Of a stretch of DNA of 12,253 nucleotides, positions 1 through 6,353 are shown piece after piece. How positions within the stretch are numbered: position 1 is the stretch's first letter; each line of letters begins with the position of its first letter. Below the pieces are notes generated by a model. The model did no database searches. It worked only from the letters and a program-made list of their open reading frames with translations, and was not told where the DNA came from. The stretch covers positions 1-12,253 of the forward strand of contig DBIU01000091.1 of assembly GCA_002304735.1 (NCBI GenBank), given 5' to 3'. The position numbers were made by a program, and so were the translations under genes. This DNA is from Ruminococcaceae bacterium UBA794 (lineage in GTDB: Bacteria; Bacillota; Clostridia; Oscillospirales; Ruminococcaceae).

Positions 1-10
1 CCAAAATCGC

Positions 11-33
11 TCTCCGCAGGGAAGTTGCGGAGA
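11..33. repeat. Short inverted repeat (hairpin) at window start
   Basis: TCTCCGCA at 11-18 and TGCGGAGA at 26-33 form a perfect 8-bp stem with a 7-nt loop. It has no T-tract on either side, so it is not an obvious terminator. It lies just before the tandem repeats and may belong to the same non-coding repeat cluster. Confidence 0.5.
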
Positions 34-43
34 AAGGCTGATT

Positions 44-259
44 GCAAAGTCGGCGAAAGCCCGCCCCGCTCGCCGAGTGTTCAGAAGGCAAACTTGGCGA
101 ACTCTAGCCCTTTTTCGCCAACTCCCCTTTATCTGCACGGAGCGGTCAAACGAGCAAAGTCGGCGAAAGCCCGCCCCGCTCGCCGAGTGTTCAGAAGGCA
201 AACTTGGCGAACTCTCGCCCTTTTCGCCAACTCCCCTTTGTCTGCACGGAGCGGTCAAA
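44..259. repeat. Two tandem copies of a ~110-bp repeat
   Basis: Copy 1 (44-150) and copy 2 (154-259) start with the same GCAAAGTCGGCGAAAGC and end with CTGCACGGAGCGGTCAAA; the period is 110 bp. They differ by only a few substitutions and one single-base deletion. Each unit contains TTGGCGAA...TTCGCCAA (94-101/114-121 in copy 1), an 8-bp stem. Open frames cross the repeat but lack a ribosome site and change composition along their length, so I treat it as non-coding. Nothing else is recognised in 1-360. Confidence 0.85.
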
Positions 260-364
260 GCGCCAAAAAAGCGCGGCTATCTCCGAATAGTCAAACGGTA
301 AAACCCGAAAGGTAAATTCCCCCGCAAAGGCTTGATTTTCTATTATGACGTTTCCACAAAACTG

Positions 365-395
365 AAACCGTGGTTTTTTAACCACGGTTTGTTTA
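365..395. terminator. Terminator-like perfect hairpin
   Basis: AAACCGTGGTT (365-375), TTTT loop, AACCACGGTTT (380-390), then GTTTATTAT. The perfect 11-bp stem with a short loop and T-rich tail suits an intrinsic terminator for a gene upstream of the window. The stem could work in both directions. From here to the promoter at 489 the DNA is AT-rich without a gene. Confidence 0.6.
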
Positions 396-473
396 TTATC
401 TCTGCAAAAATCGCTTGATATATATTGCGTTGTACATATTACACAAGAAAAAGCTGTAAATAATCGCTATCTT

Positions 474-517
474 TGTATACATTGTACCTTGTAATGCACG
501 ATACCTTGTGATATAAT
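474..517 (+). promoter_or_regulatory. Promoter and probable PadR operator of the padR operon
   Basis: A -35 TTGTAA (489-494) and a perfect -10 TATAAT (512-517) are separated by 17 bp. Over the promoter lie the direct repeats TACCTTGTAAT (485-495) and TACCTTGTGAT (502-512), 17 bp apart, the imperfect dyad GTACC...GATAC (484-504) and the palindrome TGTATACA (474-481). PadR repressors usually bind dyads overlapping the promoter of their own operon. Assigning these repeats as the operator is inference. Confidence 0.7.
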
Positions 518-563
518 AAGATTACGATAAAACACAAAGCGAAACACGCAAGGTGGTGTGAAG

Positions 564-881
564 ATGAATTCTCAGATGAAACGAGGAACGCTTGAGTTAT
601 GTGCGCTGTCGGTGATGAGCCGAGGAGATTGCTACGGATATGAGCTTGTAAACCGCATATCAAAGTGTATGGAGATAACGGAAGGGACGATATATCCGCT
701 GATGAAGCGGCTTAAGGATTCGGGACTGATAGACAGCTATATAGTGGAATCAAGCGAAGGACCGCCAAGAAAATACTACAAGCTGACGGAAGCGGGAGCT
801 GAGGAGCTTGCAAGGTTATCCGAAGAATGGTATGAATTTACGCAGAGCATAGATAAGCTTTTGAAAGGGGAGTTTGAATAA
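564..881 (+). CDS. PadR family transcriptional regulator
   Basis: A 105-residue small PadR repressor, dimeric with a winged-helix fold. The sequence shows the typical N-terminus (MKRGTLELCALSVMSRGDCYGYEL), the recognition helix region with TEGTIYPLMKRLKDSGLI, the wing with GPPRKYYKLTEAG, and a short C-terminal dimerisation helix. I choose ATG 564 because AGGTGG at 551-556 lies 7 nt upstream; the in-frame GTG at 558 would leave only 1 nt. It is the first gene of a four-gene operon with a HAAS protein and two DUF4097 proteins. In this known arrangement PadR is expected to repress its own operon. The inducing signal cannot be read from the sequence. Confidence 0.95.
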   Translation: MNSQMKRGTLELCALSVMSRGDCYGYELVNRISKCMEITEGTIYPLMKRLKDSGLIDSYIVESSEGPPRKYYKLTEAGAEELARLSEEWYEFTQSIDKLLKGEFE

Positions 882-883
882 TT

Positions 884-2125
884 ATGACAGCGAACAACAA
901 GGAAGAGTTCTTCTCGCTGCTGGAAACTGAGTTAAAGAGGATAGGCGTAGAGAATTTCGACGAAATCAAGGAGGATTTCGAGCAGCATTTCGAGGAAAGC
1001 GCCGAGCAGGGAGTTTCCGAGGAGGATACTGCGTTTAGGCTCGGCGATGTAAAGGAAATCGCGAGAAATTATCTTAATCTGGAAAGCTCGCGGCTTAACA
1101 GCATAATCGCACGCGACCACGAAAATACGGGGAAAAAGGTAAGCCTGACGAAGCCGGGACAGAGCGTGCCTGCGGATTTGTCGCTTCTTGACGGAAAGGA
1201 TATTCAGAACAGCGACTGCATACGCGAGTACACTCCCGAACATATTTCCGCTGAAATTTACCCGAACAGGGGCGCGGAGAACAATCAGAGTTCACAGAGC
1301 TTGGGCGGACAGCAAAGCTCATTTATAAATAACAGCTCAAATTCAATTCCAAACAACAATTTCACTTCAAGCTCCACAAACAGCTCCACGACAAATCAAG
1401 CTAACGGAACAGCCACAAATTCAAACGCAAGCGCAAATGATGTGAACTCAAACGTTGCCGACGCCTTCAGCAATGCGGGAAAAGCGGTTGCTGAGGCGGC
1501 TCGGGCAACAGGTCAGGCATTAGCCGAGGCATTCGGAAAGAACGGCGTTAAGGGCGCTGTAATAAACGCGGGCAAAACGACCGCGGACGCCGTTAAAATA
1601 GCGGGACAGAGCGCCGCGGACGCGGTTAAGAACGCAAGTCAGAACGCGAAAAGCCACAAGCGCTGCAAAAACCACGGAGTTCCCACTCCAAACGACGATT
1701 TTCGCGAGAACATAAACAATTCTCATACGGGAACAATTCCGGACGGCGCGGGAAGCACGGTTGTGATGAAAGGCGGGTTCACGTTCGAGAGCGTCAAGGG
1801 CAAACAGCCGAACGTAAACGCAAGTAAGCTTGTCGGAGCAATAATGCTGGACATATTTGTCTGGAGCTGGCTTGTGCCGCTGATTTTCTCGGCAATTATA
1901 GCGCTTTTCGGCGCGGGAATAGGACTTTTCGTGCAGAACGGAATAGGAACGTTTACGGGCTTTGTTAATATGCAGTTTCACTTTATAAGCAGGATTTTCC
2001 TCGGGATAGGCTTCTGCGCGCTCGGCGGAATTTTGATGACGATAGCGGGCGGGCTTTTCAAACCGTGGATAAAGCTTCTGAAGCACATCGGAACACTTCA
2101 TATCAAGGCAATTTACGATATATAA
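884..2125 (+). CDS. HAAS (DUF1700-like) domain membrane protein
   Basis: 413 residues. Residues 1-70 match the HAAS/DUF1700 helical domain, which is typically encoded next to PadR: FFSLLETELKRIGV, the acidic EIKEDFEQHFEE, and the terminal GDVKEIARNYL. A Ser/Asn/Thr-rich linker follows (about 132-190), then an Ala-rich amphipathic helical stretch (about 191-256) built of units such as NAGKAVAEAARATGQALAEA and AGQSAADAVKNA. A spacer leads to two membrane segments (about 317-350 and 368-393) and a short basic tail. It starts 2 bp after the padR stop; AAAGGGGAG at 864-872 is the ribosome site. HAAS domains are thought to couple PadR-type regulators to membrane proteins. The long linker plus helical repeat is an unusual addition. 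Its biochemical function is unknown. Confidence 0.8.
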   Translation: MTANNKEEFFSLLETELKRIGVENFDEIKEDFEQHFEESAEQGVSEEDTAFRLGDVKEIARNYLNLESSRLNSIIARDHENTGKKVSLTKPGQSVPADLSLLDGKDIQNSDCIREYTPEHISAEIYPNRGAENNQSSQSLGGQQSSFINNSSNSIPNNNFTSSSTNSSTTNQANGTATNSNASANDVNSNVADAFSNAGKAVAEAARATGQALAEAFGKNGVKGAVINAGKTTADAVKIAGQSAADAVKNASQNAKSHKRCKNHGVPTPNDDFRENINNSHTGTIPDGAGSTVVMKGGFTFESVKGKQPNVNASKLVGAIMLDIFVWSWLVPLIFSAIIALFGAGIGLFVQNGIGTFTGFVNMQFHFISRIFLGIGFCALGGILMTIAGGLFKPWIKLLKHIGTLHIKAIYDI

Positions 2126-2136
2126 GGAGGGAAAAA

Positions 2137-3147
2137 ATGAAACATTCATTTGCAATATTAATTCCGCTTTGTATAATCGGATTTGTGGGATTTTGGATAT
2201 CGACTTCCATTCTGGGGACAAGCAACGCGGGAGTACTCGGAAGCGGACTTCTCACGGACGACAGCTCAGAAGCGGCTTGGAGCGCGACAAATACGGTAAA
2301 CAACGCGGAATACAACGCGACAATCGTCGCAAACAGCAATCTCACGCTTGAATTGGCGGACGTACAGGCGGTTGTAACGCCTACCGACGCCGATGACATC
2401 AAGGTTTATGTAAAGAACACAAGCAAGCGTTCCGTGAACGTTTCGCTCAGCCGCGACGACGGAAATAAAACAAAAATCTCGATAAACACGAATATTTTCG
2501 GGACGGGACTTTTCGGGATAAACCTAAATCCGTTCAGCTTCATTACAGACGGAAGCGTTGACGACAGATACGTTCAGATTGAGATTCCGAAAAAGACGTT
2601 TGAAAGCGCGAAAATAACGCTCGGCTCGGGAAAAGCGATAATGAAAGGCATAATCGCCGAAGAATACGACATAGACTTAGGTTCGGGAAGTCTGGATTTC
2701 GACTGCGGACTTACAAAGTGCAAGGATTTCAAGCTTGATATGGGTTCGGGAAGCGGCACGTTCCGCGGAGTAACTCCGGAGAAATACGACATAAATATGG
2801 GTTCGGGAAGCTGCACGATAAGCAGCCTCACCGGAAAAGGCGATATTGATATGGGCAGCGGCTCGCTCGAGCTTAGCTTTATGGACTCTCCCGCGGGCAA
2901 GTTCGATATGGGCAGCGGACATACGACAATGATAATCCCCGACAATTCCAACACCACGTTTAAGTTCGATATCGGTTCGGGCGGCGTTGACTTCAACGCG
3001 TGCGGAATAAACGAAACCCGAAGAAACCACAAGGACGACGATATCGTTCTCGGAAACGGCGAAAACACGTTTATTATTGACATAGGCTCAGGCAGCGTTG
3101 ACGTTGCTTCATCGGGAAAAGCGTCAGTCGCGGAACAATCTGAATAA
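2137..3147 (+). CDS. DUF4097 beta-solenoid protein with N-terminal membrane anchor
   Basis: 336 residues. ATG 2137 is chosen because AAGGAGG at 2124-2130 lies 6 nt upstream; an open frame further upstream overlaps the previous gene and lacks a ribosome site. Residues 4-26 are a hydrophobic signal-anchor without a clear cleavage site. From residue 160 on, a (D/N)-x-GSG motif recurs about every 19 residues (163, 182, 203, 222, 240, 259, 280, degenerate GNG 306, 317), as expected for a right-handed beta-solenoid. This is the DUF4097 family, annotated as a putative adhesin; the C-terminal part of enterococcal LiaX is related. The solenoid is probably outside the membrane. The gene follows the HAAS gene by 11 bp and is part of the same transcript. 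Confidence 0.85.
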   Translation: MKHSFAILIPLCIIGFVGFWISTSILGTSNAGVLGSGLLTDDSSEAAWSATNTVNNAEYNATIVANSNLTLELADVQAVVTPTDADDIKVYVKNTSKRSVNVSLSRDDGNKTKISINTNIFGTGLFGINLNPFSFITDGSVDDRYVQIEIPKKTFESAKITLGSGKAIMKGIIAEEYDIDLGSGSLDFDCGLTKCKDFKLDMGSGSGTFRGVTPEKYDINMGSGSCTISSLTGKGDIDMGSGSLELSFMDSPAGKFDMGSGHTTMIIPDNSNTTFKFDIGSGGVDFNACGINETRRNHKDDDIVLGNGENTFIIDIGSGSVDVASSGKASVAEQSE

Positions 3148-3182
3148 TCCACCAAAATCACATTAACGAAAGGAAAAACGCT

Positions 3183-4016
3183 ATGGAAAAACAGGTCTAC
3201 AAATTCACAAACGAAATCAACGAAGTAAAGGTAAGCGTACTCGCGGCAAGTCTGACGATTACGGCGCACGACGAGGATTTTATTCTCGCGGAATACGACA
3301 ATCCCTCGGAAGCGCCGAAGTTCAGCGCAACGCTTACGGAAAACAAGATTATTTTCAAGGAGTCGAAGCTGCTCGCGCTCTTCAAAAATCCGCTTGAGAA
3401 GTACACGCTAAACGTGTATCTGCCGAGGAAGCAGTTCAAGTCGCTTGAAGTCAGCACTGCAAGCGGCGGCGCAAAGATAAGCGACGTACGGGCGGAAAGC
3501 TTCGTTTTGAACACGGCTTCTGGAGAAATTAACGTTTCGGGCGATTTCGCCGACGTTAAAATCAAGTCCGCTTCGGGAAACGTTAAATTCGCAAACACAT
3601 CAGACGCACCCGCGAAAAGCTTGAAAATAAGCTCGGCGTCGGGCGATATCGAGGCGGATTGCCGCGCCGAAAGCTACTCGGTTTCGGGAGTTTCGGGAAA
3701 GATAATCTGCAATAACGCCTGCGGAAAAGGCTCGATTTCGATGACGTCGGGGAATATTGACGTAAATTACGCCGAGTGGAACGACGACCTTTCGATAAAC
3801 GTTGTAAGCGGAAAAGCGAACATAACGCTCCCCGAGGGAAGCGGCGCAGAGATTTGCTTTAACGGAGTATCAGGCTCGCTGAAAACGGATATCGGCGGCG
3901 AAAAGGGCAAATTTATGAACATCGGCAAGGGAACGAACGGAACGTTCGGCTCGGGCAACGTCCACAAGATAACCGCGAACACCACTTCGGGCAGCGTCAC
4001 CGTTGCCGAGGCATAA
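3183..4016 (+). CDS. DUF4097 beta-solenoid protein, no signal peptide
   Basis: 277 residues. The start is supported by GAAAGGA at 3168-3174, 8 nt upstream. There is no signal peptide or membrane segment, so it is probably cytoplasmic. Residues 1-90 form a beta-rich cap. After that, (A/V/T)SG turns recur at 93, 112, 130, 152, 170, 188, 208, 229, 256 (GSG) and 268, again about 19 residues apart. The irregular last spacings (27 then 12) match those of the preceding protein (26 then 11), which suggests an ancient duplication. It is the last gene of the operon, 35 bp after its paralogue and followed by a terminator. Its role is unknown; a cytoplasmic partner for the HAAS protein or PadR is possible but inferred. 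Confidence 0.85.
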   Translation: MEKQVYKFTNEINEVKVSVLAASLTITAHDEDFILAEYDNPSEAPKFSATLTENKIIFKESKLLALFKNPLEKYTLNVYLPRKQFKSLEVSTASGGAKISDVRAESFVLNTASGEINVSGDFADVKIKSASGNVKFANTSDAPAKSLKISSASGDIEADCRAESYSVSGVSGKIICNNACGKGSISMTSGNIDVNYAEWNDDLSINVVSGKANITLPEGSGAEICFNGVSGSLKTDIGGEKGKFMNIGKGTNGTFGSGNVHKITANTTSGSVTVAEA

Positions 4017-4064
4017 AAAAGGCATAAACGCCGCGAAAAGCCGCATTTTCGCAGCGTCTGCATC

Positions 4065-4098
4065 GGAGAACGGGCAAAAGTCCGTTCTCTTTGCTTTT
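4065..4098 (+). terminator. Intrinsic terminator of the padR-HAAS-DUF4097 operon
   Basis: GAGAACGG (4066-4073) pairs with CCGTTCTC (4082-4089), extended by wobble pairs on both sides, followed by TTTGCTTTTT. It lies 50 bp after the last stop codon. The next 100 bp (4100-4200) show nothing recognisable. Confidence 0.8.
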
Positions 4099-4201
4099 TC
4101 GGCAGGTTTTGATATTCTTTGCAGGCGCGATTTTTCGCTGCTAATTCCAACAATCATACAGCGCGTTCCGTTAACCCTCACTCTGCGATAGCCTACGGGG
4201 T

Positions 4202-4519
4202 GCGATTTTGGGGGCGTCGAACCCCCAAAATCGCGTGAACGCTCCCGAAAATCCTCAGGCGGGGGATTTTCGGGAGCGTTCACAGCCGAGTTTCACCGTT
4301 TGACTGCTCCGCCGCAGTCAAAGTCGAGTTTCTTCTATACTAAAGTCGTACGTTTGTGTTGTCTAAAGCCAACACAAACGCTGGGGGAAAACTCTTGTTT
4401 TCCCCCAAACCCCTTTAGCGCTCTTTTGACGTATTTGCACGGCTTCGCCGTGAGTCGTCGCTTCGCTCCAGTCGCTCCCGCGGGGCTTAAAAACTTTTTC
4501 TGAAGAAAAAGTTTTTTAG
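4202..4519. repeat. Cluster of at least six inverted repeats in non-coding DNA
   Basis: Perfect stems in order: 13 bp (4202-4214/4222-4234); 20 bp (4235-4254/4264-4283), abutting the first with no spacer; 9 bp TTTGACTGC (4299-4307/4314-4322); 11 bp CGTTTGTGTTG (4351-4361/4370-4380); 11 bp TGGGGGAAAAC (4382-4392/4397-4407); 6 bp CACGGC (4438-4443/4447-4452); and 12 bp AAAAACTTTTTC (4489-4500/4505-4516). No convincing gene lies here. The region separates two converging operons. It could be a genome-specific intergenic repeat cluster or a structured RNA; the sequence does not decide. Confidence 0.85.
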
Positions 4520-4576
4520 AATTTCAAAAAGACTTTACTCCTTGGCAAAATCACAGGTTTAAGCGCGAAGCGCTGC

Positions 4577-4605
4577 AAAAAGCTCCCCCGCCAAAGCAGG
4601 GGAGC
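4577..4605 (-). terminator. Intrinsic terminator of the sufCB operon
   Basis: On the minus strand a 10-bp stem with one G-T pair (4596-4605 with 4582-4591) and a 4-nt loop is followed directly by TTTTT (4581-4577). It lies 8 bp after the sufB stop codon. Confidence 0.9.
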
Positions 4606-4612
4606 AAAATAT

Positions 4613-5548
4613 TCACTTAAGAAATCCCTCGATAATCTTTTCTTCAGCCTGTTCGCGCGTAAGCCCAAGCGAGCAGAGCTTGAGAAGCTGTTCGCCGGCG
4701 ATTTTGCCGATAGCCGCCTCGTGAATAAGCTCCGCGTCAACGTTTGAAGCGTTAAGAGCGGGCTGTGCGTCAACCCTTCCGTTTTCGGCGATAATAGCGT
4801 CGCAGGCGGAATGACCGGTGCAGCGGTTATTGCCCTCGACGACGCTGTAAAACGCTTGATGCGAATTACCGCGCGCAACCGACCTCGAAACCAAATCCGC
4901 GCCGCTGTCCGCGCCGTTAAGCTTAACGCTGAACTTCGTGACAGCCTCCTCCGCGTTATCCGTCATAATTCTCTCGCGAACAATAATTTTCGCGCCGTTT
5001 CCAAGCTCCGCGCTTGTGCTTCTGGTGGAACGGTCAACGCCGCCGAGCTGAATTGTGTCCATTTCAAGCCGCGAGTTATCCTTTAAGTAACACTCGGTCA
5101 CGGGGTCAATCTTCTTCAGACCCTTTCCCTCGCCCGTTCCGATGTGTTTTTCCTTATACAGCACGGAAGAACCCTCGTCAAGGAAAAATCTGTGAATACC
5201 GTTATGGCGCGCGTCCTCCTCGCCCTCGTTGTGAACGCCGCAGCCCGCCACGATAATAACGTCCGCGTTCTTCCCGATATAAAAATCGTTGTAAACAAGG
5301 TCGTCAACGGCGGTATGCGTAACGCACGCGGGGATATAAACGGTTTCGCCCTTTGTATCGGGCTTTACGATAATGTCAATGCCGGGCTTGTCCGTTTTCG
5401 ACGAAATAGTGATATTTTCGGAGGACTGCCGTCCCGCGCAGGAGCTGTCCTCGCGGATATTATAAGCGCCCTTGAAGCCCGTTGTAATGTCGTAATCGGA
5501 AATGATTTTAAGCATTCCCGCGGTGATATCGTTAAAATTGTTCTCCAT
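4613..5548 (-). CDS. sufB: SufB/SufD family Fe-S cluster scaffold (SmsB-like)
   Basis: 311 residues, well short of the ~470 of classical SufB. It has the SufBD beta-helix core: VIIVAGCGVHN, HNGIHRF, YKEKHIGTGEG (about 98-142), and the C-terminal block HSACDAII...AELIHEAAIGKI (about 246-283) ending in EKIIEGFLK. SufB-type proteins form a complex with the SufC ATPase and build Fe-S clusters in the cytoplasm. With SufC alone next to it and no SufD, SufS or SufU in the window, this fits the minimal two-gene SMS (SmsCB) system. ATG 5548 is chosen because GAGGTG lies 6 nt upstream; the GTG at 5557 would overlap that site. It begins 17 bp after the sufC stop. Confidence 0.9.
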   Translation of the reverse strand: MENNFNDITAGMLKIISDYDITTGFKGAYNIREDSSCAGRQSSENITISSKTDKPGIDIIVKPDTKGETVYIPACVTHTAVDDLVYNDFYIGKNADVIIVAGCGVHNEGEEDARHNGIHRFFLDEGSSVLYKEKHIGTGEGKGLKKIDPVTECYLKDNSRLEMDTIQLGGVDRSTRSTSAELGNGAKIIVRERIMTDNAEEAVTKFSVKLNGADSGADLVSRSVARGNSHQAFYSVVEGNNRCTGHSACDAIIAENGRVDAQPALNASNVDAELIHEAAIGKIAGEQLLKLCSLGLTREQAEEKIIEGFLK

Positions 5549-5565
5549 TTTCGTCACCTCGTCAT

Positions 5566-6276
5566 TCAGCTTCTTTTCGGGCAGGAACAGGTATATTCTC
5601 CCGCGAGAAGCTGGGGAAGAATATCATCTCTTGCACCCGAAATTCTGATTTTACCGTCCGCGACAACAACGATTTCATCGGCGATTTTGAGTATTCTCTC
5701 CTGATGCGAGATAATAACAAGCTCGCCCTCGTTTTTGGCGCGAATTTCCTCAAAGGTTTCGACAAGTCTTGAGAAGCTCCAAAGGTCGATACCCGCCTCC
5801 GGCTCGTCAAAAACGGAAAGCTTCGCCTTTCTCGCGAGAACGGTCGCGATTTCAATACGCTTGGCTTCGCCGCCCGAGAGCGCGGAATTCATCTCGCGGT
5901 CGATATATTCCTCCGCGCAAAGCCCGACTTTCCCGAGAAGCTCGCAAAGCGGGGTATATTTAAGGTTTTCGCCCGCGGCAAGCTCAAGCAAATCGCGCAC
6001 GGTCAGTCCCTTGAAGCGAACGGGCTGCTGAAACGCGTAAGCTACGCCCTTTTTCGCGCGCTCGGTAACGGAAAGACTAGTGATGTCCTCGCCGTCAAGG
6101 AGAATTTTTCCCTCCGTGGGAATTTCAACTCCCGCGATAAGCTTTGCGAGGGTGGTTTTTCCGCCGCCGTTCGGACCGGTGATAACGGTAAGTCCGCCGT
6201 TCGTCTTAAAGGAAACGCCGTTTATGATACCGTCGCCGCTTGGCAAATTCCATTTCAAATCCTGTATTTCAAGCAA
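5566..6276 (-). CDS. sufC: SufC-type ABC ATPase of Fe-S assembly (SmsC-like)
   Basis: 236 residues if started at TTG 6276, giving MLEIQDLKW, a normal SufC N-terminus. Visible motifs: Walker A GPNGGGKTT (34-42), Q-loop FQQP (82-85), signature LSGGEAKR (133-140), Walker B LSVFDEPEAGID (153-164) and H-loop ISHQ (189-192). The ATPase powers Fe-S assembly on its SufB partner, encoded directly downstream. The open frame continues to 6351, but the promoter at 6317-6345 lies inside that extension, so the upstream start is excluded. The ribosome site AAAGTGAG before TTG is modest. The DEPEAGID Walker B and the two-gene arrangement suit the SMS lineage better than the classical SufC of a five-gene operon. 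Confidence 0.9.
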   Translation of the reverse strand: MLEIQDLKWNLPSGDGIINGVSFKTNGGLTVITGPNGGGKTTLAKLIAGVEIPTEGKILLDGEDITSLSVTERAKKGVAYAFQQPVRFKGLTVRDLLELAAGENLKYTPLCELLGKVGLCAEEYIDREMNSALSGGEAKRIEIATVLARKAKLSVFDEPEAGIDLWSFSRLVETFEEIRAKNEGELVIISHQERILKIADEIVVVADGKIRISGARDDILPQLLAGEYTCSCPKRS

Positions 6277-6316
6277 AATATTCAGCTCACTTTCTTTATT
6301 CGTCAATTCAAGATAT

Positions 6317-6345
6317 ATTGTACCATAAATCGCCAAAAAAGTCAA
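6317..6345 (-). promoter_or_regulatory. Promoter of sufCB
   Basis: On the minus strand -35 TTGACT (6345-6340), a 17-bp spacer and -10 TACAAT (6322-6317). It starts 8 bp after the stop codon of the hydrolase gene, and transcription would begin near 6310, giving a leader of about 34 nt. No dedicated Fe-S regulator site is recognised. Confidence 0.85.
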
Positions 6346-6353
6346 CCGCACGA

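Noticed and set aside
44..259. Possible CRISPR array
   Set aside because: The repeats are ~110 bp, contiguous and only two; there are no spacers and no cas genes.
25..315. 96-residue open frame on the plus strand
   Set aside because: It consists of the two tandem repeats, has no ribosome site and reads repetitive Arg/Ser/Pro-rich sequence; it is a by-product of GC-rich repeats.
1520..2221. 233-residue antisense frame
   Set aside because: It lies opposite the HAAS gene, which has clear domains, operon position and ribosome site; its basic, Tyr/Arg-rich translation matches no family.
2574..3269. 231-residue antisense frame with LPEPxS repeats
   Set aside because: The repeats are the complement of the GSG codons of the beta-solenoid gene; there is no ribosome site or promoter.
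4300..4503. 67-residue open frame
   Set aside because: It runs through several perfect hairpins and has no ribosome site.
4613..5548. SufB as a truncated pseudogene because it is far shorter than classical SufB
   Set aside because: Both ends of the family are present and the frame is clean; the length suits the minimal SMS-type SufB.
5144..5704. 186-residue antisense frame across sufB
   Set aside because: It is the complementary frame of a well-conserved gene, without start signals.
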